A stretch of DNA of 64,000 nt from Viridothelium virens (taxonomy: Eukaryota; Ascomycota; Dothideomycetes; Trypetheliales; Trypetheliaceae), in contig ML991812.1 in NCBI GenBank assembly GCA_010094025.1, positions 62,001 to 126,000 on the forward strand, written 5' to 3'. A model generated the notes under the pieces. That model was not told the DNA's origin and ran no database searches. It saw nothing but the letters and a program-made list of their open reading frames with translations. This document shows, in pieces, positions 33,862 through 45,611 of this stretch (its first letter is position 1; every line of letters starts with the position of its first letter). Both the position numbers and the translations under genes were made by a program.

Positions 33862-36800
33862 GTTCGAAGCTCAAGCTTGACCCAACCTAATGAGGGTAAG
33901 AATGCAACAACTGGATGTTCTCGGACAGGTAAGTGATGAGTTGTCCGAAAGGTAGTGCGAAGAACAGAGCAAATGTTTGTATTTTGTAGTGAAGAAGGTA
34001 TCACGGCAAACCAAATGTCAATACATCAATATCAGTTGACCAACATTGCCTGGTCTCGACTTGATGGAAAGCAGATTTGACCGAGAATTAAAAAAAAGAG
34101 TGACAAAGCAGTAATAATGAGAGTATATAATGCTGTGCAGCCGGTCGGGGTCCTAAAAGGGCTCGCGAGGGGCCAACTGGTTTCAAATAAGAAACGTCGC
34201 CGTGTGCCCTGTGCAGGGGGGAGGAGGGGGTGTGTCAGTGCAACCCTAGCACAAGCGAAGCGAAAGGGAGACCAGGGCGGGAGTGGTGGGAGTGGTGACG
34301 AGATGCAGAACAGGCAGGACAAGGTGCGCACTGGCAGAGACGAAGCTATGGCGCGCTCCAGGGCAGACCTGGCGGCTGGCTCTTCTTTCGTTTTCTGTTT
34401 GAAAACTCGTTCACCACTGCGACGGCGCGTGCACGAGGGCGGGTGGGTGTTACCTTTATGGAACGACTCTTGTGGCGGGCCCTCCGGGCCAGCTTGACAA
34501 CACTTACGAGAGCTTAGAGTAGATGCATGGCGCCGCTGGATCTGATTCGGTTTTTTCGGGCATAGCAAGTGCAAAAGGGGCATGGCGAGTCAGTGGCCGC
34601 AGCAAGTCAGCTTGTCAGCGCTGCCATCCTTTCTACCTACCTACACACCACCTTAAACACACAGGCGGTGTCGCTGATTGGAGTCATCTCGCCCGACTTT
34701 TGCTTTCATCCGCTCCTCGTGTGGCTTCGTCGCCGTTACTTCAGGTTTCTGCTGCCTCCGCTGCCGAGCGCGGCGTACATAATCAGCTCCTATGAGGCCG
34801 GCATGGCGGCCAGATAGCTACTACACAGCCTATCACGGGCTGAGGTCGAAACTGGCGGAAAGAGATGTAGCAGACCAGGCCGCCCTGCAGCAGCCCTAAC
34901 TCACCTTACACGATAACGGGTAAAGTCCGAGGCTACCGATGCTTGATCTATTCTGCACCGCGAGTACGCCATTGCCAACGCTCAAATCAAGATGCCGTCC
35001 GTGCCCTAGCGTCGAGTTGATGAGAGACTTGATTGCCCGGCCCGCTGCAGACTTCGAGCCGGTCAACTCGCACTTTTTCGCGAGGCATGAAGAAGTTGCG
35101 AATTCAAAAGACGCAACGCGAGATATCGATAGTCCTCTTAGTGATTTAGCCATGAGAGACGACCAACGAGTTGACTCGGTCTTCGGCTCCCTGGTTGTCC
35201 GTTCAGAATCACGTCCTAGTATTATCTCTGAGCTTTAGTCTTGTCACTCTCAAGCTCAAAGTCCACGAACAAAAATTCCAAAGACTCTTTATTTAGGTTG
35301 TAGTCTCCACAACAGAATAACTCCCTTCCATCAGTACATTGATTATCGTACACAGCAATCTCCGGACACCGCCGGTGTTCCCACACCTACACTGACTGCC
35401 TGATGGGCTCCTCTTGTTGGCTCGTTCCCTTCCAGCATGAGCCTCAAGCAACAGAGAAAATTTTGCTCACGAATGAAGCCCCCCAAGGTCACTTGCAAAT
35501 TGCTCCATCCATTGAGGATCCTCTCGACCCAGGTCAACGGGATCGGGAAGAAGCGATTTGTTGGACTTGTAGAAGAACACGCGGTCATCTCTTACAGACC
35601 GTCTAGGTTGTCTGTTGGATCTTCTTCTGTGTGCCTCACACCTTGTTGGGTCCGTCCTGTGATCAACAAGATTGTGATAGTAGTGCAAACTATCACAGCT
35701 GAGTACCTGTCATGTTAAATAACGCAAAGAGGCATTTCCGATCATCTCCCACAGAATGATATTCTCATCCCTTGTGTATAAAAAAGACAGGTTTCAAGAG
35801 CCTATAGATAGGTCTAATTCTGGAGTGATCCACAGTAAGAGTAGCGAGATTGATCCGATCTCCTTCCGCCCTCCCTTCCGCCGGCTTTCGGGCGCACCGC
35901 ACCGCCATCTCGACAAATGGTCGGACCCCAAGCTCCAGTAGAGTAGTTCCAACAACGTCTCCTCATCATGACCAACATAGCGACGCAGGTACAAACCGCA
36001 AACCTTTTCCTTTCTTCTGTCAGCTCTCGGTCGCGGACAACTTCATGGTCCGCCTGGGGTCTTGTATCTTGATCCTTCTTCCGCTTTTTGAATCGCCGAT
36101 TTGAAGTCGAGCCCCGGACGTCCACCGCCCCCCCACTTGTACTACTTTGAAACTTCCGCTACCCGTCTGCTCGCCACTCATTGCCTTGCAGGACCACTAC
36201 CAGCTGCTGCATATCCGCATCTATCCGGGCATGCAGTCTCGATTGATATACTAAAATCCTTCAGATAGATACTCTAGACTTGTGAGGGAAAAAGCGGCCT
36301 CTCGATCGGCTCAGCGTCTTTATGCCTTCGGTGCCACCGAGCCTTGGCGTCTTTTCACCTAATTGACTGATGAACCGAGTAAGAACCAGGTACGCAGACA
36401 CCCAGAGATCATTGTCTCTGCTGCATCCCGCAACTGCATTGACGCACTTTGCGACATCAAAGATTTTAGACCATCAACCTATCGGATTTTGAGACTGCCA
36501 AGACAGTTGCCATTGCTTTTCACATGCAAGATCGGCATGACTTCTGCCTTGCAAGCTCATACCTGCAGGCAGTCTGTGGAGGTTTGCTCACTTGTCTGCC
36601 TCGTGCAGTGGTGTAGTGATGCATAGAAGCCGAAAAGTCCGAAGGCCCTAGTAGGCATCTCTTTCGAAGCAGTTTCCAGGAATTGGCTCAGGTGAGTGGC
36701 TTCCTGCACCGCCAAAGTTTTGCCCTACTACCTAGCATCTTCTATCACTGAAGATCTCTAGTCGGGCTGTGACTTTATTTTGGGCTAAATTATAGCTTGA

Positions 36801-38272
36801 GCATGGAGAAACGCTCTTCACGCGTGAAGACCCTCTCTTTTGTGTGAAAAGCAGTAATCGTTTCAATATTGATGATCTTTTCGCAATGGTGCAATGGTTC
36901 TCTGCGAGTACGGAATAGTCCTGCAAGTAATCCGGGGTAAAGCACGATGTCCCCACGCATTGACGTAGGGTATGATGCAGGGCTTGTCTCAGGACGAAAC
37001 CTTGGCTGGTGGAATGATAATGCGGGTCATGGCGCTATTTTCTTTTTCTCGTTGCCGTATTGCATTAATCCTGGATAGCTTTTTTCGAACCAACGAACTT
37101 GACATAATCAAGTCTGCGATGAGGAAGTAGACCTTTCTTTTGAATCCGCTTAGGATTTGATTTGTTCTGCCCACAATTTGGATACTGTAATCAGCTTTCC
37201 TGTCGGGCTGGTTACAACAGACTCAGGTCCACTTCTTTCACTCTCTAGTCAGACATGATGCTGGTTGATCAGCAAATGATCCTCCTGAAAAAGAAAAGAA
37301 AAAAAAAAAGAAAAATTTTCAGAGCACTGACGTGGTGTTTACTAATGGTTTGAAGCAGATATCAGTGAAACTCATTTTTGCCCTCCCTCAAATTATAGGG
37401 ATCATAAAAATGCTAAATGTACTTAAGTATCAAATAAAGAATCACCATAAAAGCTCCGGTTGAGGAAATTTTCACAGTGATTCGCGACTTGATCGCCCTT
37501 GTAGAGATTCTCGCCAAAGGAGATGTGGCATAGCTAGATAGGCTCATTGGTCGCATCCAATCCTAGAGAGGTGCTCGTGAAGCTCTCTGGACACAAACAA
37601 AGATTGTCGAGGTATGCGAGGGATGACAGGAAAGATAGCTTATCTGTCAATTCGTACTTTCGTAGTCCAAACTCTTAGCTCTGTTGAAACATAGATCACA
37701 CAGGCGTTCGCAATAGATAAGTGGCGTACCAGCTTCCTATGGTGCGTATCCTTGCCTTCATTCTCTGATTGTCTTTCAGGATACTCAGTGGGTGCTAAGA
37801 ATGTGATACTCTGGAACATCAAGAATATCATAGCGCCAAGCTAAGATGGTTTGCAGGGAATTGAGCTAAGCACAGTTTCGCAATCCTATGCCAAAGTCGC
37901 AATCAACCACCCTTTTCTCCCTTCTCAGCAAGAGTAGGAACACCCCAAATGTGGAAGCTCAACCTCCCAGCTGTGATCTAATTTTAAATGATGATCTGCA
38001 AAAGAAACCTCCACAAGTATGCCAGGGGCCGAGGAGGCGGTGGCTTGGGGAGTAGCGCGCTGATCTCAATTCGAGCCTCATTACGGATACATCCGAGCGC
38101 GATCCGTGCGTTTAGCCCTTTAGTTGAGATCTTCTGATTTGTGGCGCCGGAAATAATAGAATGAGTTGTGTATTTCTCCAAAGTACTGGTAAATGAAAAA
38201 GATGGTAACAATGATATACACGTCACAGACAATTACAGATGTGCTGGGCTGCTTGGCCCTCAAGGGTGCACC

Positions 38273-38291
38273 AGTCCGGTCCGGTCCGGTC
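38273..38291. repeat. Short GGTCC tandem (about 3-4 units)
   Basis: The five-base unit CGGTC/GGTCC repeats without interruption for 19 nt. It is too short to say more than simple-sequence slippage. Confidence 0.5.
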
Positions 38292-39059
38292 AACATGGAG
38301 CACCACTCTACTCGCCCACACCACATGAATTGAGGTAGGCATCCACCAGTACCGCTCGATGGAATTTGACGACATAGTCCACGCCCTTCTTCTCTTTCTA
38401 GCCCTCTCTCATGAATGTCGTTCTTTGAGCTTGCTTTATTATAGAAACATTCCTTTTACCACCTTTTGAACGGCTCGTGAATTTGCCACATATCCCACAC
38501 TGAACCGCTACAGGTTGGAATAATACTCCTTCGAAGGCACAAAATCCGGCCCAGGCATGCCACTTGCAGGGCAACGATTTGCTCCGATGAAAATACTTGA
38601 CCTCTATCCCTCACCCATTTATCTGATGAAGAAGCAAGTTTTCTCCGTTGCTATGGTTCATTCCTGCGGTAGACCTTCTTCATGACGGACTAGTGACTTT
38701 AGCTTCTTACATCAGATTATTGTGTGGTTGGCTGGGAAATTCTGGCTTGAATTCTGTGATAGCTCCTCGGGCCATTCTATGGCTGAAACTATCAACACAG
38801 TAGGAACTAGAACATCTTGTAAACGGTGACATTACCAGTATATGTAAAATCCTATGCTCGCTTGTCTGGTGGCCTGGATCTCGTCCTGGCGAGTTTGCAT
38901 TTCGTTATTACTCTCACGCCTGCTGACTAGGCTCTCTCATTTGGGATCTTTGATCTTTCTGCTAGTCAACTTCCACAAAGGAAATGAGCATGATGGCACG
39001 CTTCACCCTCCCCTGTGCATCTCAGCACTCGATGCACCCTACACTGCCCTTTCTCTCCT

Positions 39060-39835
39060 CTCACCTACCATGCTGCCTGTAGAGCTTTCAAGCTGACGAG
39101 AAACCCCATAACCAGCCCATGCATCACCTAGGCCGTCACTACCTTCGAAGTGGCCCCCGCGCCCTCTCTGTAAATCAGCACCCTCATCTTCTAGCTAGGC
39201 CTCTACACCACCCACGCTCTCGTGCAATCCATGATCGTCTCTTTCTCAGACCCCAGCCAACCGCACGTCACCCTCCGAGGCGGCACGGGGCAACCAGGTC
39301 AACAGTGCACCCTCGCCTCCGAGTTCCGCGTCGGCACCCTGGACAGACGCGGCCAGTAGATCGCTGTCAGTCCTAGGGACATGCTATCCATTGAGTACGT
39401 TTCCTCCTCCTCGGTCTCCTCTGACTCGAAGGCAAACAAGGACAACAGCGACTGCTGGAGTCAGACGGTGAAGCAGAACGCGCGCGTGATCTCGCACTAC
39501 GCGAGCGAGGAGACTACCCAGACAGTGGTTCTCGGTGGGAGCCGTATGTGGAGTGGCAGGACGGATTACAGCGGCTGGTGTGGCAGGCGTATGCGTATCT
39601 GAATTCGAAATTTGTATTGAGTGCATTGAGTCCCGGATTTGCGCGTCCGTTGCCATAGAATAGGGATCGAGTGATGGAGTGGGGACGCCGAATTGGGAAA
39701 AGACGCGGCTGATTGATAGGATAGCGATGCAGGAGGTGGCGTGTCCACAGGAGGGAATACCGCAGCGAGTGCGGTTGCGAAGGGAGATTAGTGGTGAAGG
39801 AGCTTTTGTGTTCTATACTTCCGTTCATTCATAAT
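39060..39835 (+). pseudogene. Probable decayed protein gene, family unknown
   Basis: Coding-like peptides continue across this stretch but change frame and meet stops. Examples are VTTFEVAPAPSL, SFSDPSQPHVTLRGGTGQPG, CTLASEFRVGTLDRRG, NSDCWSQTVKQNARVISHYA and RWEPYVEWQDGLQRLVWQAY, ending with TRLIDRIAMQEVACPQEG and a stop near 39,835. Two of the stops are TAG where CAG (Gln) would suit, as expected from C-to-T decay. I cannot name the family. It looks like a former host gene rather than a mobile element. The claim rests only on peptide-like composition, so confidence is low. Confidence 0.35.
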
Positions 39836-40134
39836 AGAGTCCAGAGTTCGCATTGAGTGCGGTTTGACTATGACTGCATCATGGGGCGATTCATGCCTTG
39901 ATGCTATGTTGAAATGCTGTTTCGGGCTAAATCATGTTAGCAATCAAACATTCGACTACATACTGAGTAAATGGTTCATCGAAATATAAATGTATTTTCA
40001 TTGCTGATAGTAGTAGCACATCTGATAATATCTGAGGCTATACGCATCACTGGAATAGGCCATTAAAGGATGACCGTCTACCGTCCCACTGCTGTTATTC
40101 CGCATTGCTGGTTGAGATGTATGGTAATTTACAT

Positions 40135-41899
40135 TTACTCGTCAGGGACTAAAATTGAAGTCAGCATTGCATCCGCAAAACGCGACGAATATACTGGACT
40201 TACTCTCAACCTCGCCGCTGTCGATGTCATCGCTCACAGCCTTTGGGCTTCTTCCATCAACTTGACAACCGGTCTATGCCGCAGGATTAGAGATTGCTCA
40301 ATAAATTGTGAATGATCAACTTGCACTAAATGCCGTGCCCAGAACCTCCTTAACCGTACCACTCAATTCCTTCGCCATCGACTTGAATCTCATGGTCCGC
40401 GCTATGTTTATGATTTCCTCGAGGGGAATGGACTTTGTATGCTTGATATTTTTCTCTTTCTTCCGGTCACGCGGGGGCTCTTTCACTGCGTGTGTATTAG
40501 AATATCTTTACAGGGATTATCTGGAGCGAAGATTGCAATAGAGGAACTTACAGGCCTTGATGACAAGAGACGATGCGGAAGGAACGACAGAGACGGCAGC
40601 TTGACGGTTCTATCCTTCGATTAGCTCGGCGGTTCGAAAGCTATGATCAATGCCTTGATGGTTTTCGCGCCTCTCCAAAGTAAACGAGGGTTTGGTGATG
40701 AGGAACAAGCTAAGCGGTTGATGAAGCTGTGCAGTCTGCTATATTGGTGAAGATGAATTGAAAAATCCTTGAACTCGGAATAGAAGACATCGCATGTAAG
40801 ACAAGTGCTCGGCTAGGTGAAAGATCGTCTTAAAGCTGTATATGAAACCAAAGCGTACATACTTTTATAGTGAGGCGGACGGTCACGCGCTAAATCAGGG
40901 TGAGTACATGTATTGGAGGTGTTCAAATATCACTGACCAGTCCTTTCCCTGTTGGAGCGTCAGTATGCAAAAATCAAATATGGTTGAGTAAAACGCACAG
41001 TCACCAGTCGCCTTGGCTATATCCTCACCCACTTTTTTCTGTTTATCAGGATTAGTTTATTGAAGAAATGTATAAGCACAAGGTACTTGTGGTGTGGAGA
41101 AGGGTAGGTGGAGGCGGAAAGAAAAAAATTCCATGGTGGCAGCCTCGATCCCCGACAGCCTGCAAAACAGTGCTTCGCTGAACAGATATATGAAACCGCC
41201 TCGAAGAATAATTTTGCTTGCCGACCAATAATGACCGTTTCTCCTCAGGTGATCTGACCTGCGAAAAATTTGGACATTTGAGTTGAATGCACCCAACGCT
41301 TAATTGCTCAGCCGCCCCGTTTCAGGACCCCATGGGTCTCATTGTGTATTCGAAACGCAGTTCAGGGAAGTCATACGCACCGGAGACAAGCCCAGCGGGC
41401 CGATTTTTGCTAAAAGTTGGCGTTAGGAATTGGCAATCTGACAGTCGAGAAGGGGGCTTACGCGCGAGCGCCGAGCTGGCTCCTACCTCACCGCCAGTGG
41501 CCCTAAGGTGGATACTGATGGAAATGTAAGCGGATATCTCAATCAGATGACCAGGCTTGATCGCGAATCTCCAAATTGTGTGTAGTGACGCTGGTGGCTG
41601 GTAGCACTGACTGCGGTTGGGAATGGAGGAGACTCTACGCAAATCTTCTCTATGGAATTTTCCACAGCCTCAAATAGGCACATGGCCGTCCCAAGCTAGC
41701 ATGTAGCTGGGCGCTGGTACCCGGCCTCAATCTGATCTCATGACAAGGGGCTCTCTTTGGCTTTTCCAATTCGCGAGTGCTGTTGTGATCCTTATGTAGA
41801 TTCCCTCTCTTTCTTCGCTGTTTGCAAACTGAGAGAAAAGAATTTTGGGAGACAGGAAACGCACATTTTCTCTTCGTTCGGATCGAATTTTGGTGCCAT
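40135..41899 (-). CDS. RPL12: 60S ribosomal protein L12 (uL11), ten exons
   Basis: Exons, assembled by hand: 41899-41865, 41514-41462, 41409-41381, 41038-40999, 40948-40938 (11 nt), 40889-40863, 40609-40552, 40485-40325, 40273-40204 and 40148-40135. They give 165 aa, the length I recall for yeast L12. The chain runs [23 protein letters not shown], then [93 protein letters not shown] and SGEVEIPDE. Eight introns are GT-AG. Intron 8 (40324-40274) is GC-AG with a GCAAGT donor. uL11 forms the base of the ribosomal P-stalk where elongation factors bind. Introns 1, 3 and 6 are long (350, 342, 253 nt); the others are 48-66 nt. Confidence 0.92.
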
Positions 41900-42827
41900 A
41901 TCGGTTGGCAGATGTTATCTCAATATGTTATGTAGGGTAAGGACTTCTTCGAGATCAGTAAAGGCCTTCCGAGCTTGACGACGATACTCACGTTCGGCCT
42001 AGACGTGAGGTAGTCTGTCTGACAAGCTATGGCGAAAATGCTGTCGCAATGGTCGGGATATGAAGTCCAAATTTGTGTGGGATTGTTGGAAATAGCGGAG
42101 CGCATACTATCGATAAGAAACTCACGCCTTTCCTATTCGAACACTAGTGCACATAACAGCCCTGCTCCACATCAACATTGACCATTGGCAGCAATCCGGA
42201 TAAAATTTCAAGGCCGAATATCTCAGCCTCGAGAACCGATAATCAAAATCCGACTTCGGAACCGAAAATTCCAAGCTCTTGGCTTCAGTTTGAGACTAAA
42301 ATTTCCTTCAAAATCACATTATCAAATGATCGCGCCTAGGGTACACGCTTTACACGAACTACAAACCATGGTCGACAACGAGACATCCAGAACTACCAAA
42401 ATCCAAGCCCAGAGAACGAAAGCTTATGTGGTTCAGTATCAGCCTGCAAAAGGAATCCGATAAATATAAGATATTGCGGGTGTAAAAGGTAATTTTTTGA
42501 TTTGTATGAGAAATTTAGTGGCAATTGGTACTCCGCAGCTGCCGTAGCTAGCGTTAGGGCGGCCCAGAAAGCACTTCTGTGCACAAAAGGTCGTTGAGCT
42601 TCAACCCTTTTATCTCGTACTACTCAGTTAGATGCACTCAAAGGTACCATAAAGTATCAACGACTACTAGAACTTAATATGACCAAAGTCTTCTAAACTT
42701 ACACTGCCTCACAGCATCGCTATCAAAAACAGTTGAAGAATTTCCTTTCATACTCTCCCAATTCTCATTACTTTCGCGTACATCGCTTAGCCTAAGAATA
42801 GTGAGTCCTCTTTCGCAAGCGGCTTCC
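41900..42827. promoter_or_regulatory. Divergent region between RPL12 and an SDR gene
   Basis: 928 nt between two divergent start codons. It holds both promoters. A purine-rich open frame at 42,185-42,463 has no known similarity. Confidence 0.4.
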
Positions 42828-43667
42828 ATGGATCTGGGTCTCAAACTGGAGGAGAGACACGTTCTGGTTACTGGAGGTTGTGGTATGATCGGATCCAAAG
42901 TCGTGCAGGCGTTTCTCTCCGCCGGCTCCTTTGTCACTTCGATTGACATTGCTCCGCGTCCCTTTGACCTCGATCACGTCAATTTATTCGTGTTGAAAGC
43001 CGACATCACAAACGAAAAAGAATTTGAGAACGCTTGGCAGAAAGCAGAGGCCAAATATGGGCTCGTTGAATGCTGTGTCGCACTCGCATCGCTGGATCTT
43101 TCCGTTCTGAAACACCATCAGAGCTTGGCGGACATGGACATGTCGCAATGGCGGCGAACATTAGATGTCAATGTTGCTGGGACCTTCCTTACTGCTCGAA
43201 CTTGGCTCAGAGCTCTGCAACGCTACGACAAACCAGTGGATTACCCGGACAGAGTGTCTCTCATCCTGGTGGGCAGCGAGAGTGGTCATTTTGGTGAACG
43301 CAATAACGCGGACTACGCCGCCTCCAAGAGCGCGGTACAATTTGGACTCCTCCAAAGTCTGAAAGCGGACGCACCAAGAATCTGGCCTGGTGCTCGTGTC
43401 AACGCTATTGCTCCAGGACCCGTAGCTACACCCAAGTTTTGGAAAGAATGTCAGGAGTCTCCTGAGATGTATTGGCTGGAAGCGCAAGCCACCGTGGCGC
43501 AAAAGCGACCTGTTTCAATGGCAAAGGTTGCAAAGAGTATTCTCTACCTGGCCAGTGAGGCATGGAGTGGCGATGTCCATGGTCAGATCCTGAACGTAGA
43601 CTCTGGCAAGCAAGGCAAGGTCATGTGGACAAAAGAGGAATGTGGGCATCGGTCATCTACAGCTTGA
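42828..43667 (+). CDS. Short-chain dehydrogenase/reductase (SDR)
   Basis: A single exon of 279 aa from the first ATG (MDLGLKLEERHVLVTGG). It is a classical SDR: coenzyme loop TGGCGMIG (about residues 15-22), an Asp after the second strand (SIDIAPRPFDLDH) that favours NAD(H), NVAGTF in helix 4, catalytic Ser in LVGSESGHFG and the Tyr-Lys pair in DYAASKSAVQFG, then RVNAIAPGPVATP. All catalytic residues are present. The substrate is unknown: SDRs of this form reduce or oxidise sugars, polyols and ketones. It is tail-to-tail with the AMP-binding-like gene and has no cluster partners. Confidence 0.88.
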   Translation: MDLGLKLEERHVLVTGGCGMIGSKVVQAFLSAGSFVTSIDIAPRPFDLDHVNLFVLKADITNEKEFENAWQKAEAKYGLVECCVALASLDLSVLKHHQSLADMDMSQWRRTLDVNVAGTFLTARTWLRALQRYDKPVDYPDRVSLILVGSESGHFGERNNADYAASKSAVQFGLLQSLKADAPRIWPGARVNAIAPGPVATPKFWKECQESPEMYWLEAQATVAQKRPVSMAKVAKSILYLASEAWSGDVHGQILNVDSGKQGKVMWTKEECGHRSSTA

Positions 43668-43907
43668 TTTTCTAAATTTGATTCACTGTAGGGATGGAGT
43701 AAGTTGTGCAATTGAAAAATATTGCATGTTTGCCTTGACGATATGAAACAATTTCAGCCGGTACTCCACTGGATTTTAAAAGGCTAGTACTCCTTCTGGA
43801 AGTCATATACTCGTTCATTTCGCTTCGCTTAAGTCTTTAGTACATTGCAAAGATTGGTTGCCGTTCTAAATACGCCAAGTCTCCGACGCCGTCAGATAAT
43901 CGATTCA

Positions 43908-45611
43908 TCATATCAGCACCAAGGTGTTGTCATCCCTGAACCTCCCAACCATTCCCAAGTTTGCTTCCCCGCTCTGGACGCTTGGCCCCGTGACGACGAT
44001 TTCACCTTCGATTTTTTCATCAGTCGTCTTATGCGTTGCAGTGTCCTTGACTTTGACCTCAAGGCTAGCCAGCGGTGTCCCAGATTGTGCATGCCCCGGG
44101 CCCGCATCCCGACGGTAATCGTATAGATGCGTCTGCGTTACGGCTCCGAACACGCGAGCCGTTGTCAAGGCATAGATGACACGAGCTCCCGTAAAGACAC
44201 GCAGGTCCGAAAGTTCCGAAGACGAAAGGGGAGCTGCATCAGAGAAGGTACGTGCTGCAACAAAAAGAATGCGAAGTTTGCCCGGCGTAGTCCCTATTGC
44301 TGGAGACTGAGGAGCGGCCAGCCTTGTCAGAAAGCTGGATGTGGGCAAGTGACCGCCATTGGTAAGAGCTTGTGTCTGAGTGTAGTGGGAATACTGTTTC
44401 AGAGTACCAGTGACAGTTGGGTTGATCGTGTTGTGTAATTTTGAAGCTGTTGCAGCCGACGCTACAATGATTGTAGGAGCGATCCTGCGCGAAGCAAGAG
44501 CAAGATCGACACCAGGTCCTGCAACAGAGTTGATGGCGACGGAAGAGTGAGACATCAGAGCCGCCAAGGTGTGAGCAAGGCAGTACGTGTCCGAAAATGA
44601 ATCCGCCGGTAGAAACAAATCTGACGGGTTAATGCGTTGTCGTGGTGGAAGGGCAGAGATGATAGCTCCAACAGCAGCAACAATGTTCTCCTGAGTAAAC
44701 TCGACAATCTCTTCTTGTCCTCCAGCTTTTTGATAGATGGAAACGATATTGCCCGGTGTAATGCCGCTCTTGTTGTCTGGCAAACTTGTAGGAGCAGCAC
44801 TTTGTTGATCCTGAACAATATCATGCCAAACAGCCACTTCCAGCTTCCCACCGGCACCTTCAGGAACCTGATTCCAGTCCATATGCCTGCTTGTCCTTTC
44901 GACTACCCAGATCGCCTGGCGGATAGAGGGTGCTCCTTTGATGACATCTTCGAGCGGAAGAGCTCCTGCTTCTGCGAGCAAGCAATCTGCATTCGATTTT
45001 CGGAGATAGTCAATGACCACTTCATGAGGTTGGTTGTATGGCATTAAAATAGCTTCGAAGCCATAAAATGCCGACGCAAATAAAGTCGTGAGAAACTCGA
45101 CAGAATTCGGAAGATAAATACCCACCCGTTTTCCGCCGTGCTGTTGTATCTGATTTCCAACAATGTTGACCTCTTTCGATATTTCGTCATGACTGTGTTC
45201 AATGACATCCTCTCTTCCGAGCACAGTCAGAATCTTGCCAGGTGGGAGTGGCTTCTCTTCTTGCTGCGACCTAACTTCCCCCGAGGCTTGCCGCCATATA
45301 TCCCGCAGGTCTCCATTTCTTCCACTACTCCATCTCGGAGCGCCCGGATCCTTCACATTCAGCCCGGTCTTCAGCGGATATCCATAAGGTGTTTCCAAGG
45401 ATCTATAGACAGCAGATTCCCCAGGTTGTCGTACTGGAGAAGCGGTAGCTTGACGGGCGAGTACGAGAGGATGTGTGTCAGGCTCTTTCCAGGTCAGCAA
45501 TGGATAGACCAAGATGGCCATGATGACCAGGCCTATGACAATCGTATAGGAATTCCAGCCAGAAAAGAGCTCCGCTAGCTTTTCATCCACTTGTTCAAGA
45601 AAACTGGCCAT
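43908..45611 (-). CDS. ER-anchored AMP-binding-like protein, probable pseudoenzyme
   Basis: A single exon of 567 aa. One membrane helix lies at about residues 22-42 (IVIGLVIMAILVYPLL). The rest follows the acyl-CoA synthetase N-domain: VGIYLPNSVEFLTTLFASAFYGF, MPYNQPHEVVIDYLRKSNAD and a late GEIVVTGPSV like the usual GEI.xRG. I cannot find the ATP loop (T/S-S/T-G-T-T-G-x-P-K) or the YGxTE motif, and the C-terminal lid domain with its catalytic Lys is short or absent. It is therefore likely an inactive relative of long-chain acyl-CoA synthetases, perhaps structural or regulatory in ER lipid metabolism. It shares a 397-nt divergent promoter with POM34. Confidence 0.75.
   Translation of the reverse strand: MASFLEQVDEKLAELFSGWNSYTIVIGLVIMAILVYPLLTWKEPDTHPLVLARQATASPVRQPGESAVYRSLETPYGYPLKTGLNVKDPGAPRWSSGRNGDLRDIWRQASGEVRSQQEEKPLPPGKILTVLGREDVIEHSHDEISKEVNIVGNQIQQHGGKRVGIYLPNSVEFLTTLFASAFYGFEAILMPYNQPHEVVIDYLRKSNADCLLAEAGALPLEDVIKGAPSIRQAIWVVERTSRHMDWNQVPEGAGGKLEVAVWHDIVQDQQSAAPTSLPDNKSGITPGNIVSIYQKAGGQEEIVEFTQENIVAAVGAIISALPPRQRINPSDLFLPADSFSDTYCLAHTLAALMSHSSVAINSVAGPGVDLALASRRIAPTIIVASAATASKLHNTINPTVTGTLKQYSHYTQTQALTNGGHLPTSSFLTRLAAPQSPAIGTTPGKLRILFVAARTFSDAAPLSSSELSDLRVFTGARVIYALTTARVFGAVTQTHLYDYRRDAGPGHAQSGTPLASLEVKVKDTATHKTTDEKIEGEIVVTGPSVQSGEANLGMVGRFRDDNTLVLI

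Larger units (their letters stand above)
33862..40134. other. Gene desert of 6.3 kb with one decayed gene
   Basis: Short, mutually overlapping frames on both strands fill this stretch and match nothing I know. It includes a G-rich/CT-rich leader-like zone at 34,110-34,500, a purine run at about 37,286-37,316 and a short GGTCC tandem at 38,273-38,291. A decayed coding region lies at 39.06-39.83 kb. I see no terminal repeats or transposase/polymerase motifs. Confidence 0.5.

Noticed and set aside
34032-34583. 183-codon minus-strand frame upstream of the disordered-protein gene
   Set aside because: Low-complexity Pro/Ser/Arg composition with no recognisable domain; it more likely lies in a leader or spacer.
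35941-36104. A 33-aa two-exon peptide starting MTNIATQ
   Set aside because: It needs a 37-nt intron, below the size of other introns here, and the peptide matches no known small protein.
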